From Pseudomonadota bacterium (GTDB lineage: Bacteria > Pseudomonadota > Gammaproteobacteria > Steroidobacterales > Steroidobacteraceae): a stretch of DNA of 41,234 bases. The stretch spans positions 1 to 41,234 of the forward strand of contig JAEWBG010000087.1 of the NCBI GenBank assembly GCA_023391335.1. The letters are read 5' to 3'. Shown here piece after piece: positions 17,062-26,693 of this stretch. Numbering within the stretch: the first letter of the stretch is position 1; every line of letters begins with the position of its first letter. A model generated the notes under the pieces. That model searched no databases. It was not told the origin of the DNA and was given only the letters and a program-made list of their open reading frames with translations. Made by a program: the position numbers and the translations under genes.

Positions 17062-19179
17062 TTGGTTTACTTGCTCGCGATCGCTTTGGCAGCAGCGCTA
17101 TTGGGCTGGTGGTGGACCCACCGGCGTGCGTCAGCACGCATGCGCGAGCTACTGGAACGCGACGAGGTCCTGGCTCGCGATCGGCACATTCTGCGCGCAC
17201 TGATCGACAACATTCCCGACTTCATCTACGCCAAGGACAACGAATGCCGCTTCCTCGTTGCGAACTCATCGGTCGCCAAACAGATGGGCACCGAACCGCA
17301 GAAGCTCGTCGGTAAATCCGACTTCGATTTCTATCCGGCAGATCTTGCGCATCAATTCTTCGACGACGAGCAAGCCGTTCTGAAGTCTGGCGAACCGCTG
17401 ATCAATCGCGCCGAACGCGGCCTCGATACTGAAGGACACGAGCAAGCGATCCTGACGACAAAGGTCCCGTTCCGCGACAACAAAGGTCAGGTCATCGGCA
17501 TCATCGGTATCGGACGCGACATCACCGAACGCGTACGTGCCGAAGAACAGACGCGCCTCGCGCGCGAAGCCGCCGAAGCAGCGAATCGTGCCAAGAGCGA
17601 CTTCCTTGCAAACATGAGTCATGAAATCCGCACGCCCATGAACGGCGTGATCGGCATGACCGAGTTGTTGCTAGAGACGACGCTGGATAGCACTCAGCAG
17701 GACTACGCGGAAACGATTCGCGACAGCGGCCGTGCGCTACTGACGATCATCAACGACATCCTCGACTTCTCGAAGATCGAAGCCGGTAAGCTCGAGCTCG
17801 AACGCATCGAGATGGACTTGCGTGGCACGATCGAGGACACCGCTCGCGTGTTGGCCGTGCAAGCGCATGCCAAACAAATCGAACTCACCGTCTCCGTCGA
17901 TCCCATGCTCCCGGAAGTCGTGGTCGGCGATCCAGGCCGTCTACGCCAAGTGCTCACCAATCTCGCCGGCAATGCCGTCAAATTCACCTCTCAAGGCGAA
18001 GTGAATATCGAAGCGAAGCTGCTGAGCACCGACGAAAGCGGCATTCGCGTGCGCTTCGATGTGCGCGACACTGGCATCGGCATTCCACCCGACCGTCTGC
18101 AAACGCTGTTCCTGCCATTCACGCAGGTTGATAGCTCGACCACGCGCCGTTTCGGTGGCACCGGTTTGGGTCTTTCGATCGTGCGTCAGCTCGTCGATCT
18201 CATGAGCGGCGAGACGGGCGTGCAGAGTACGATCGGCGTGGGATCGCACTTCTGGTTCACGGCTCGGTTCAATCACGCACGTGCAGGCGCGTTCTCAGCA
18301 GAGCGATTGTCGCCGTTGCAACTTCGCCATCGACGCGTGCTTGCCGTCGATGACAACGCGACGAATCTCAAAATCTTGATGGGACAGCTCAACTACTGCG
18401 GCATGGACGCTGAGTTCGCGCGTTCAGCACCCGAAGCCATCGAGATGCTGAAGAGGGCGAAACGTGAAGGCCGTCCGTTCGAGATCGCGCTACTCGATCA
18501 CGACATGCCCGATATCAACGGCTCGGAATTGGGACGCCAGATCATCGCCGATCCAGAGCTACGCTCGACGCGCCTCGTGATGCTCACCTCATCGGGGCAG
18601 ACGGCCGACAGCCGCTTGTTTGCGGAAATGGGCTTCGCTGGATATTTGTTGAAGCCGATCGGTCAACGCGATCTCACCGACTGCATGCTGCTCGTACTGG
18701 GCTTCGACGCCGAGGACTGGCAGACACGCACTCAGCCCATCGTGACCAAACACGAAATCCTGATGACCCGCGCACCATCGAATCGCCGCGTACTCATCGC
18801 GGACGACAGCGAAGTGAACCAGAAGGTCGCACGACGTATGGTTGAAAAGCTCGGCTATGCAGTCGATGTCGTGAGCAACGGGCGCGAGGCATTGGCCGCG
18901 TGGCAGTCAGGTCGCTACGACTTGATTTTGATGGACTGCCAAATGCCCGAGCTCGATGGCTACGAAACAACTCGCGAAATCCGTCGTCGCGAACATCCTG
19001 GCACTCATATCCCGATCGTCGCGCTCACCGCACATGCGATGAAAGATGCGGATCGCGATTGCCGCGCCGCCGGCATGGACGAATACCTCTCGAAACCCAT
19101 CGATCGCGATCGCTTGGAAGCAGTACTCGAAAACTGCATGCGCGCCTTGCCTGCTGAACGCAGTGCCGCTCGCGCCTGA
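17062..19179 (+). CDS. hybrid histidine kinase, PAS-HisKA-HATPase-REC-REC
   Basis: The 705-residue protein has one N-terminal membrane helix (2-17), a PAS domain (about 46-158, DITERVRAEEQ at its end), a HisKA dimerisation domain with the phospho-acceptor His187 (MSHEIRTPMNG) and an HATPase domain (N304, DTGIG 336-340, GGTGLGL 365-371). Two receivers follow, with acceptor Asp479 (LLDHDMPD) and Asp625 (LMDCQMPELDGYE). Both receivers keep the acidic pair, the Thr/Ser and the Lys, so both look active. The start is an unusual TTG: GGAG lies six bases upstream and an in-frame stop lies just before it. No output domain is present, so a separate phosphotransfer partner or regulator must exist elsewhere. 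Confidence 0.94.
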   Translation: MVYLLAIALAAALLGWWWTHRRASARMRELLERDEVLARDRHILRALIDNIPDFIYAKDNECRFLVANSSVAKQMGTEPQKLVGKSDFDFYPADLAHQFFDDEQAVLKSGEPLINRAERGLDTEGHEQAILTTKVPFRDNKGQVIGIIGIGRDITERVRAEEQTRLAREAAEAANRAKSDFLANMSHEIRTPMNGVIGMTELLLETTLDSTQQDYAETIRDSGRALLTIINDILDFSKIEAGKLELERIEMDLRGTIEDTARVLAVQAHAKQIELTVSVDPMLPEVVVGDPGRLRQVLTNLAGNAVKFTSQGEVNIEAKLLSTDESGIRVRFDVRDTGIGIPPDRLQTLFLPFTQVDSSTTRRFGGTGLGLSIVRQLVDLMSGETGVQSTIGVGSHFWFTARFNHARAGAFSAERLSPLQLRHRRVLAVDDNATNLKILMGQLNYCGMDAEFARSAPEAIEMLKRAKREGRPFEIALLDHDMPDINGSELGRQIIADPELRSTRLVMLTSSGQTADSRLFAEMGFAGYLLKPIGQRDLTDCMLLVLGFDAEDWQTRTQPIVTKHEILMTRAPSNRRVLIADDSEVNQKVARRMVEKLGYAVDVVSNGREALAAWQSGRYDLILMDCQMPELDGYETTREIRRREHPGTHIPIVALTAHAMKDADRDCRAAGMDEYLSKPIDRDRLEAVLENCMRALPAERSAARA

Positions 19180-20187
19180 ATCTGCTGCGGCGGAAAGAAG
19201 AGCTCACACGGAGGCGACGGGACCGGCTGCTCCCAGTTGTCAACGGTAGCCCGTCAACGCAAGAGTCGGATGCAACACAGAGAGCGCAAGGACAAAGCGC
19301 GTGGGTGGAAAGACCGTCACACCCCGCGTAGGCGGGCGCCTATCTGATAGCTTCACTCGGACGGAGAAAGAACTCGACGGGGAATACCGGGAACACTGGG
19401 CAGGAGTGGACGAGCTGGTGTGATGTTTCCGGTGTGAGCTGCGCGTGTGCTCCGCAGAGTTCCATCCTTTCTGTCCTGCCGGCAGGCCCTCATGACGCTT
19501 TGGCGTCCTTCCTGCCGAAGGCCTCCCTGATCGCGAAGCGATCCGTCGCCCTTGTTCGTTCTGGCCCAGCCCCCAGTCACAAGTCACCAGTCACTAAAGA
19601 AGAGATGGAAGCTTCGATCGGCCCGCTCACTACGTAACGCTTTGAATCGCGCCAGACCAACGTTCGTATCAATACGAGACTTTCGGTCCTTTGATTGAGC
19701 TCGCCTTCGTCGCTATGCCGGGTTGCTTTCAAGACTTAGCGGGCGTGCGCCTGCACATTTCTGGAGAACAACACACGGACCACGAACACGCATCGAAGCT
19801 CCATCCCTGTTGGCGCAATGTTGGTGGGCCCTCTGAAGTTCCCGGCTCTCGGTTGTGAGTTGACGGTTTACCGTTGGCGACAAGAGGTGCGATTCCCTGT
19901 GCCCGCGTGACGATCCCCGAACCCCCGAACCCCGGCCCACGAACCACGATTCCTAGTTGACCGTTGACCGCAAGAGGATGGCGTTTCGTGATTCCGATCC
20001 TCGGTCGGGCGGGATCGTGTGCAGTTGCCCGCACAACAAGCGCGATACCCTCTGCCCGCTCGACGATCCCCGAACCCCGACCCACGAACCACGATTCCTA
20101 GTTGACCGCTTCCCGTTTCCCTCTCCCTGCTTTCCCTATTAACCTTGCCCTTCTCCCTATCCGCTAGTCACCAGTCACGAGTCACTG
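19180..20187. repeat. 1-kb repeat-rich spacer, no gene seen
   Basis: Bases 19475-19547 hold mini-palindromes (GCCggcaGGC, GACGCtttgGCGTC, GCCgaaGGC, GATCGCgaaGCGATC). Bases 19890-19963 recur in shortened form as 20043-20108 (shared words include CCACGAACCACGATTCCTAG), next to GATCCCCGAACCCC-type tandems. AGTCAC words lie at 19573-19596 and 20165-20187, running right up to the next start codon. Frames open here are low-complexity readings of repeats. Confidence 0.75.
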
Positions 20188-20775
20188 ATGCACAACAACA
20201 TGAAACGCCTAGTACTCGCCATGTTCATGAGCGTCGATGGCTACATCGCAGGTCCGAACGGCGAATTCATTCCTCCGGATTGGTCCGACGATCTTGAGAA
20301 ACACTGGTCGGGGTACGCGCTCAACCGTGCGGGCCACCTGCTCTACGGTCGCGTGAACTTCCTCTTTAACAAAGAATTCTGGGAACCCGCAGCGACCGAT
20401 CCGAATAGCCCAGCCGCAGGTGTGCCGCATGCGTCGATCATGAACACATTGCCCAAGACCGTGTTTTCGAATTCACTCAGCGGCAATCCCGGCTGGAACG
20501 GCGCGTTAGCTCAAGGCTCGCTCGCCGATTCGGTGAGTGCATTGAAGAACGGCCCCGGTACCGGCGATCTCTTCTGCTTCGGCGGTGCCGGTCTCGCGCA
20601 AAGCCTCGTGAATGCAGATCTCGTCGATGAGTATCGCCTCATGATCACGCCGAATCTGCTCGGGAGCGGCCTACGCTTGTTTCAACCAGGATTCGATCGC
20701 CAAAAACTGAAGCTGCTGGAATCGAAACAGCTCAATACGGGTGGAGTGGTGCTGCACTACGAGCGAGCTCGTTGA
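20188..20775 (+). CDS. dihydrofolate reductase family protein (RibD C-domain)
   Basis: The 195-residue protein is a single RibD C-terminal/DHFR-like domain. Marks are KRLVLAMFMSVDGYIAGPNG near the N-terminus, GHLLYGRVNF, a central PKTVFSNSL, the NADPH-binding stretch GDLFCFGGAGLAQSLVNADL, and VDEYRLMITPNLLGSGLRLF. Such proteins are NADPH-dependent reductases of unknown substrate; they are not necessarily in folate or riboflavin synthesis. The start may be ATG 20188 or 20200 (MKRLVLAM, the more family-like). Neither has a good ribosome-binding site, because AGTCAC repeats run to the start. Confidence 0.9.
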   Translation: MHNNMKRLVLAMFMSVDGYIAGPNGEFIPPDWSDDLEKHWSGYALNRAGHLLYGRVNFLFNKEFWEPAATDPNSPAAGVPHASIMNTLPKTVFSNSLSGNPGWNGALAQGSLADSVSALKNGPGTGDLFCFGGAGLAQSLVNADLVDEYRLMITPNLLGSGLRLFQPGFDRQKLKLLESKQLNTGGVVLHYERAR

Positions 20776-20828
20776 GCTTCTGCTGCTGATTCGTTCACCC
20801 TCTCCCCACCCCTCTCCCGTCGAAGGCG

Positions 20829-20883
20829 GAGGGAGTTCGAACCCCGATCCCCGATCCCCGAACCACGATCCCCGAACCGCGTT
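20829..20883. repeat. CGATCCCCGAACC tandem repeat
   Basis: A stretch of about 55 bases is built from CGATCCC and CGAACC/CGAACCACGATCC words in tandem, of the same kind as at 19909-19935 and 20062-20090. It lies between the reductase gene and ltrA. Confidence 0.6.
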
Positions 20884-20985
20884 CCCTGCCGCACATGGAT
20901 GTGCCAATGCCGCGAAGGCAGGGACGCCGAGAGCGGCTGTTCCCCATTACTATTCGCGCCTTCCACTCGGCGTAACAAGAGCAAG

Positions 20986-22155
20986 ATGAAGTCGCCCAAA
21001 TTCCTTCGCAGTCGCGAGCACCACGACAGCGGCAAAGTAACCAACTCTGAGTTGTTCTTCGATCTCGTGTTCGTATTCGCGGTGACGCAGCTGTCGCACG
21101 CATTGCTCGCAGATCTCACGGCTACGACGGCGCTTCGGCTCGCGCTTCTCCTTCCGGCCGTGTGGTGGGTGTGGATCTATACGTCGTGGACGACGAACTG
21201 GCTGGACCCGGAGCGGATTCCGATTCGTGCTTGCTTGTTCGCGTTGATGATTGCGGGCCTGATTCTCGCGGCCTCAATTCCACGAGCGTTCGACAGCCGC
21301 GGCATTGTGTTCGCGGGCTCGTACGTCCTCATGCAACTTGGAAGAACGCTGTTCGTGCTATGGGCGGTTCGAGATGCACCCGCATCGATGCAACGCAACT
21401 TTCAGCGCGTGTTCGTGTGGGCGACGTATGCCTCGATCTTCTGGATCGTTGGCGGGCTCGCCGACGCGTCGGTTCGAGCGGCGTGGTGGGGATTGGCACT
21501 TGCGACCGAGCTCATCGCCCCCGCGTTCTTTTTTTGGGTCCCGGTGTTGGGGCGTTCGGAAATCACCGACTGGAACATCGATGGCGGACACATGGCCGAG
21601 CGCTGCGCATTGTTCGTCATCATTGCGCTCGGCGAATCGCTGCTTGTCACAGGTGCGACGTTCGCGGCCGAAACTTGGACCACACAGAGCATCGTCGCGA
21701 TGATCACGGCGGTGATGAGTTCAATCGCGATGTGGTGGATCTATTTCGATACCGGCGCCGAACGCGCGCAGCACAGAATCATTCACTCGACAGCTCCGGG
21801 TCGCCAGGCTCGCACGGGCTACACCTACCTGCATCTTTTGATCGTCGCGGGCATCATCCTGTCCGCGGTCGGCGATGAACTCGTACTCGCGCACCCCGAG
21901 CACACAACTCACTTCGGCGCGGTCGTGCTGATCCTGGGCCCGGCGATCTATATCGTCGGTGTCGCGCTGTTCAAATGGATTACCAACGACCGGCGCGCTC
22001 CGCCGCTTTCGCATATGGCAGGCATCGTGTTGCTGATTGCGTCGAGTCCATTCGTATTGCGGCACGTATTGACGCCTCTGAGTGCCTCGATCGCGACGAT
22101 GCTGATTCTGACGCTGACCGCCACCTGGGAAGCGTTCGCGCTACGCAAGACTTGA
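20986..22155 (+). CDS. ltrA: low temperature requirement protein LtrA
   Basis: The 389-residue polytopic membrane protein matches the LtrA family. The diagnostic N-terminal VTNSELFFDLVFVFAVTQLS is followed by about ten hydrophobic segments and the conserved AERCALFVIIALGESLLVTG. The name comes from a Listeria mutant impaired in growth at low temperature; the molecular activity is not known. The start at 20986 (MKSPKFLRSREHHD) is chosen because the upstream extension is repeat DNA and the family begins shortly before NSELFFDL. The gene converges on the Ser/Thr kinase gene with eight bases between stops. Confidence 0.9.
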   Translation: MKSPKFLRSREHHDSGKVTNSELFFDLVFVFAVTQLSHALLADLTATTALRLALLLPAVWWVWIYTSWTTNWLDPERIPIRACLFALMIAGLILAASIPRAFDSRGIVFAGSYVLMQLGRTLFVLWAVRDAPASMQRNFQRVFVWATYASIFWIVGGLADASVRAAWWGLALATELIAPAFFFWVPVLGRSEITDWNIDGGHMAERCALFVIIALGESLLVTGATFAAETWTTQSIVAMITAVMSSIAMWWIYFDTGAERAQHRIIHSTAPGRQARTGYTYLHLLIVAGIILSAVGDELVLAHPEHTTHFGAVVLILGPAIYIVGVALFKWITNDRRAPPLSHMAGIVLLIASSPFVLRHVLTPLSASIATMLILTLTATWEAFALRKT

Positions 22156-22163
22156 GACGATCT

Positions 22164-24713
22164 TTACGTCGCCTCTTGCTCGAGAAGAGGAGCGAGCGCG
22201 TCAACATCAGAGAGAATTCGTTTTGCGCGACGTCCCTCGGTGGGATCGGTGGTCATTGGTTCCAGGACGCGCTGCGCGCGTTGCGCCCACTCGCGAGCCT
22301 CGCGCAAATAGTTTTTTCTTAATACGAGGGCGAGCGTAGATTGGCGCGACATCGCGGCTTCGACACGAGCCAAATTTGCGTACGTCATGCCCGGCAGCAA
22401 TCTCACTTCCGCGATGTCGTCTACGGAGGCCGGCGGCGCACCGCGCACAATCGTTTCGGCGCGGCTGAAGTCGTGTAAAGCCAGTTCGTGCTGACCGAGT
22501 AGGAAGTAGCTCTTGCCTCGCCCGTTCAAAATATAGGCAACCGCTAACGGCGCGAGGTGATCTGCAGAATCTGCCGCACGCAACTGCTCCACGATCGCGA
22601 GTGCTCGCTCATGATTCTGTAGTGCCCGGTTCGCATCACCGAGATCGTTATGAGCATCCCCGATCGTGGTGAGAGCGAACGCTTTGGCGCGCTGCAATTC
22701 CGCGTTGAGTGGATCCTTCGCGATCATCGGTTCGATCAGCGCCACCGCTTCCTCGTACAGCGGCAGCGCTTTGTCGGGTTGGTGCAAGCCGGCCATGTAA
22801 ACGTCTCCGATGCGCGCGGCAATCAGCATGAGTCCGCGCTGCGAATCCGGATCATCCGGGCGCTCGCGCGCTACCGCTTGATATAGTTCACGCGCTTTAA
22901 ACAAAGGCCCCGTCGCTGCCTCGCCGTCCCCCATCAATCCATGCTCCCAGCCAAGCGTCATATACGCGGCCGCGGCATATTGGCGTTCCAAAAGCGTCGC
23001 ACGCGGATCCTTCAGCACCAAATCGGCGACTTGCACACCCGCGCGCGCGAGCGGGATTGCCTCGACCATACGGCTTTGACCCGTCAACAACTCGCTAAGC
23101 TTTACGTAGCTGCGCAATAAATCGCGATTCGATTCCAAGCTCGGTGCATGCTCGGCGGCGGCTTTGCGCAGCTTCAATGCTCTTCGCAGGCTTTTTACGG
23201 CCGCTTGAGTGTCGCCCAGATTCGCGCCGATGTAATCGCCTTGGACGTCCGCCAATCTATCGTAAGCCTGCGCTAGATCGCGCTGAAATTCCGGCGAGTC
23301 TTGAGCTTCGCGCTCCATGCCGCTCAAGTACTTCACCGAGTTCTCGACGATGAGTTGCCGAGCCGCCGTTCCGCCCGGCAGTTTCGCCATTGCGTTATAT
23401 ACGTCAGCGAGAAAAACGTTGGTGAGTTCGCGGACTTCATTTAGATGTCGCGTGGCGCGGGCGCGCTCTGCTTTCGCAACACTCGCCTGCCAAGTCGTCG
23501 TGATGATGCCGCCAACGATGGCGACGAAGAGCAAAGAGGCAGCGACCGCAGCGGTTCTGTGACGTTGAACGAATTTGCGCACGCGATAACGCGTGGTGTC
23601 CGGTCGCGCTTCGACGGGAAACCCGCGCAAGTAGCGGCGCAGATCCTCCGCCATTTGTTCGGCGGAGCCGTAGCGTTCGTCCGGCACCTTCTTCATCGCC
23701 TTGAGTACGATGTTGTCCAAGTCGCCGCTGATCGATTTCGCGAATCTGGAATGCGCGATGCCGCCCTGCTCCGCTCTCACGCTGGGTGGCAAGGGATCAT
23801 CGTTGCAAATCTGAGTAGCGATCTCCCACGTCGATGAGCCGGATACCTTGTACGGCAACTGCCCTGAAAGCAGTCGATACAGCATCACGCCGAGCGAATA
23901 GACGTCGCTCGATGTGGTGATTGCCTCGCCGCGCACTTGTTCGGGACTCGCGTATTCCGGCGTGAGTGCCAGGAATGTCGTGGCGCGTTCCTCGCGAGTT
24001 GTCGCGTTCGGTTGCAGTAGTTTGGCGATGCCGAAATCCAGCAGCTTCACGACGCCTTGGTTCGTGACCAGCACGTTGCCGCCCTTCAAATCGCCGTGAA
24101 CCATCAAGTGCTGATGGACATAGTGGACGGCCGAACAGAGCTGCCGAAATAAATCGATGCGAGCATTGAGGTCGAGTTGGTGCTCGTCGCAGTACTGATC
24201 GATGGGCTTACCGTCGATGTACTCCATGACGAGATACGGGGCGCCATCCTCTGTGGCACCGCCATCTAATAAGTGTGCGATGTTCGGGTGACTGAGCTGC
24301 GCGAGGATTTGGCGTTCGGCTTTGAACTTCCTCAGGACCGATTCCGTATCGAGTCCCGGCTTGAGCAGTTTGATCGCGACCTGCTTTTCGTATTGCTGAT
24401 CGTCGCGAACGGCTTTGAAGACTTGGCTCATGCCGCCACGACCCGCTTCCGCAACGATGCGATAGTGGCCGAGCCGCTCGCCAATCCACTCCTTCGCAGG
24501 CCTCTCGCTCACCAGCCCCGCTTGCTGAGCGGCAGGCCGGTCGATGAAGTCATCCAGGGTATCGTGGGCTGCGAGTAGGGAAATCACCTCCTCCCGCAAC
24601 TCCTCATCCATGCCGCACGCCTCTCTTATATATGAGTCGCGTTCGGCCCCCGACCGCTCCAGCGCCTCGGCGAACACCTCCTTGACGCGATTCCAGCGAT
24701 CGGTCTCGCTCAT
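22164..24713 (-). CDS. Ser/Thr protein kinase with C-terminal TPR-like repeats
   Basis: The 849-residue protein has an N-terminal helical region (1-75), a kinase domain (about 82-345), a membrane helix after RHRTAA (about residues 365-388) and a long TPR-like region (about 410-840). Kinase motifs are GRGGMSQVFK, VAIK with Lys115, the catalytic loop HGDLKGGN (206-213) and DFG (226-228). The loop has Gly207 in place of the usual Arg and Gly in place of the usual Pro, so it is a non-RD kinase. Its ATG overlaps the sigma-factor stop (ATGA), so sigma and kinase are co-translated. This pairing is common in Xanthomonadales-like genomes and suggests kinase control of the sigma factor; targets are unknown. 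Confidence 0.93.
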   Translation of the reverse strand: MSETDRWNRVKEVFAEALERSGAERDSYIREACGMDEELREEVISLLAAHDTLDDFIDRPAAQQAGLVSERPAKEWIGERLGHYRIVAEAGRGGMSQVFKAVRDDQQYEKQVAIKLLKPGLDTESVLRKFKAERQILAQLSHPNIAHLLDGGATEDGAPYLVMEYIDGKPIDQYCDEHQLDLNARIDLFRQLCSAVHYVHQHLMVHGDLKGGNVLVTNQGVVKLLDFGIAKLLQPNATTREERATTFLALTPEYASPEQVRGEAITTSSDVYSLGVMLYRLLSGQLPYKVSGSSTWEIATQICNDDPLPPSVRAEQGGIAHSRFAKSISGDLDNIVLKAMKKVPDERYGSAEQMAEDLRRYLRGFPVEARPDTTRYRVRKFVQRHRTAAVAASLLFVAIVGGIITTTWQASVAKAERARATRHLNEVRELTNVFLADVYNAMAKLPGGTAARQLIVENSVKYLSGMEREAQDSPEFQRDLAQAYDRLADVQGDYIGANLGDTQAAVKSLRRALKLRKAAAEHAPSLESNRDLLRSYVKLSELLTGQSRMVEAIPLARAGVQVADLVLKDPRATLLERQYAAAAYMTLGWEHGLMGDGEAATGPLFKARELYQAVARERPDDPDSQRGLMLIAARIGDVYMAGLHQPDKALPLYEEAVALIEPMIAKDPLNAELQRAKAFALTTIGDAHNDLGDANRALQNHERALAIVEQLRAADSADHLAPLAVAYILNGRGKSYFLLGQHELALHDFSRAETIVRGAPPASVDDIAEVRLLPGMTYANLARVEAAMSRQSTLALVLRKNYLREAREWAQRAQRVLEPMTTDPTEGRRAKRILSDVDALAPLLEQEAT

Positions 24714-25321
24714 AGCGCCTTCGCCAGCTCGCGCTTCAGCCACGCGCGAGCCAGAGTCCATTCGCGCTTCACCGTGGCCGGGGAAATATTGAGCGCCTCT
24801 GCGGTTTGTTCGATGGTCAAGCCGCCGAAGTAGCGCATCTCGATGATCTGCGCTTGCTGTTTGTCGATGCGTTCCAGCCTTTGCAGCGCTTCATCGATTG
24901 CCGAGACGTTTTCCTGCGTGTGTTCGTCCAAGTGTTGGAGCGCCGTCGGCGTCGTGACCGGGCCTTCATCGGCATCCGGCGGCTCGCTCAGTTCATCCAG
25001 ACTCAGCACACTGGCGCCGCCACCGCGTTTGTTGGCCAGCCTCGCGCGTGCGTAGTCGACCAGGATTCGACGCATCAACTTCGATGCAAGCCCGAAAAAA
25101 TGTGCCCGGCTTTGCCAATCCACTTGGTCTTGCGCAATCAACCGGATGAAAGCCTCATTGACAAGCGCGGTTTTCTGCATCGTGTGATTCGCGCGCTCAC
25201 GGCGCAGATGCTGCTGTGCCATTTGCCCCAGCTCTTTGTAGAGCACGGCAGAGAGCGAGACCAACGCATGTTCATCTCCGCTGCGCCATTGAGCGAGCAG
25301 TTGCGTGACGGGTTGTTGCAT
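24710..25321 (-). CDS. ECF-type RNA polymerase sigma factor
   Basis: The 203-residue protein has region 2 (about 10-90, with LVNEAFIRLIAQD and the -10-binding stretch HFFGLASKLMRRILVDYARA), an acidic linker (about 107-140) and region 4 (about 145-200, with IIEMRYFGGLTIEQTAEAL and NISPATVKREWTLARAWLKR). The linker and the ALVNEAF/RRILVDYAR words match the ECF subgroup that travels with TPR-Ser/Thr kinases. The start at 25321 (MQQPVTQLLAQW) is preferred over upstream in-frame codons. It is divergent from the hlyD gene with an 82-bp gap. There is no membrane anti-sigma gene; the coupled kinase probably takes that place. Confidence 0.93.
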   Translation of the reverse strand: MQQPVTQLLAQWRSGDEHALVSLSAVLYKELGQMAQQHLRRERANHTMQKTALVNEAFIRLIAQDQVDWQSRAHFFGLASKLMRRILVDYARARLANKRGGGASVLSLDELSEPPDADEGPVTTPTALQHLDEHTQENVSAIDEALQRLERIDKQQAQIIEMRYFGGLTIEQTAEALNISPATVKREWTLARAWLKRELAKAL

Positions 25322-25351
25322 TGGTGTCCCCGCTGGATGCGGCCGGTGTGC

Positions 25352-25373
25352 CGGCTCAAAAAAAGTTGAGCCG
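25352..25373. promoter_or_regulatory. palindrome in sigma/hlyD divergent promoter region
   Basis: CGGCTCAA-aaaaag-TTGAGCCG is a perfect 8-bp inverted repeat in the only 82-bp gap between the sigma-factor and hlyD starts. It is the natural place for an operator acting on both transcripts, or for a leader hairpin. It is 30 bases from either start. No -35/-10 pair is convincing by eye. Confidence 0.45.
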
Positions 25374-25403
25374 AATTTTATCCGGTTTCCGCGTCTTTGA
25401 TGC

Positions 25404-26693
25404 ATGGGAGCACAGAATCAACACCTCGAAGGCCGTCCAGCTCTGCGGACTACGCTCTTCCGGTCGCAGGCCCTGGAGCACCACAAGCCCACCCTGATCG
25501 GCGCGGCCCTCAAGGCACGTCCTCTGTCGTTCCCAATCCTTACCAGCTTAGCTATCGGCGCGGCGGCTGTGGTGATCCTGTTCGGTTGCTGGGGCCAATA
25601 CACCCGCAAGACGCGCGTGGTCGGCTACCTAGCCCCGAGCACCGGCCTCATCAAAGTCTTTGCCCCAACGGTCGGCACCTTGATCGAAAAGCGCGTGAGC
25701 GAAGGCCAACGCGTGCACCGCGGCGATGTGCTGTTCCTGGTCTCGCTAGACCAAGCCTCAATGCGCGACAGCCAAGTTCAAGCGAGCGCCGTCGAACGCA
25801 TCCAAGAACAGCTCTCCCGCGCCCGCACCGAAAGGGAAGCGCAGGCCCAGGTCGAAAGCGGCGAAGCTCAAGCGCGCAAACAACGCGTGCACAGCATGAC
25901 CCTCGAATTGACGCAGTTGGATGCGGGCATTGCGGTACAGAAGGCGCGAGCGGAGTCGACGCGGGCAGCAGCCGATCGCTACAACGAGCTATTCGATCGT
26001 CACTTGATTACTCGGCTGGATGTCGAACGCGCCGAATCCGACGCGCTGGAACAGCTCGCACGGTTGCATGAAATGGAGCGCTCGCGCACCGCGCTGGAAC
26101 GCGAGTTGGACGATGCCAAGCAGGCATTGGCCGCAAGCCAGTTCGAGACGGAGAAGCATCTTTCTGAGCTCGAACGCCAAGAATTGACGCTCGAACAACA
26201 ACTGTCCGAATCCGACTCGCACCGAGTTCAAGTGATCACCGCGCCCGCCGACGGCGTTGTCACTGCGATCACCGGCGAACGAGGACTCACGACCAATCCG
26301 CAGATTCCGTTGCTAGCCATCTTGCCGAGCAATGCCACGTTGCAAGCCCGCTTGCTCGCACCGAGCCGCGCGATCGGCACCATCGCTGTCGGAGATCAAG
26401 TTTCACTGCGCTATCAAGCATTCCCATATCAACGCTATGGCGTGTTTGCCGGGACGATCACTGAAATCTCCAAGACGCTCCTCGCGCCAGAGGAACTCGA
26501 AGGGCCAATCAAGGCAAATGAACCCGCCTATCGAGTGACGGTTGCACTCGCCGATCAATACGTACGCGCAGGCGACAAGACATTGCCGCTGCAGCCTGGC
26601 ATGCAACTCGACGCGGACATTCTCTTGGAACGCCGCCGCCTGATCACCTGGCTCGTCGATCCGCTGTTCAGCATCGCGAGGGGCACACGATGA
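25404..26693 (+). CDS. HlyD-type periplasmic adaptor of peptide exporter
   Basis: The 429-residue protein is a membrane-fusion (adaptor) subunit. It has a cytoplasmic tail with LFRSQALEHH, one membrane helix (about 44-63), a first biotinyl-lipoyl half (VFAPTVGTLIEKRVSEGQRV), a long alpha-helical hairpin (about 115-265), the second lipoyl half (ITAPADGVVTAITGERG) and a beta-barrel domain. It would link the C39-ABC transporter to an outer-membrane channel, like CvaA/RaxA in bacteriocin export. Its stop overlaps the transporter start (ATGA). No TolC-like outer-membrane gene is in the cluster, so a housekeeping TolC is probably used. Confidence 0.94.
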   Translation: MGAQNQHLEGRPALRTTLFRSQALEHHKPTLIGAALKARPLSFPILTSLAIGAAAVVILFGCWGQYTRKTRVVGYLAPSTGLIKVFAPTVGTLIEKRVSEGQRVHRGDVLFLVSLDQASMRDSQVQASAVERIQEQLSRARTEREAQAQVESGEAQARKQRVHSMTLELTQLDAGIAVQKARAESTRAAADRYNELFDRHLITRLDVERAESDALEQLARLHEMERSRTALERELDDAKQALAASQFETEKHLSELERQELTLEQQLSESDSHRVQVITAPADGVVTAITGERGLTTNPQIPLLAILPSNATLQARLLAPSRAIGTIAVGDQVSLRYQAFPYQRYGVFAGTITEISKTLLAPEELEGPIKANEPAYRVTVALADQYVRAGDKTLPLQPGMQLDADILLERRRLITWLVDPLFSIARGTR

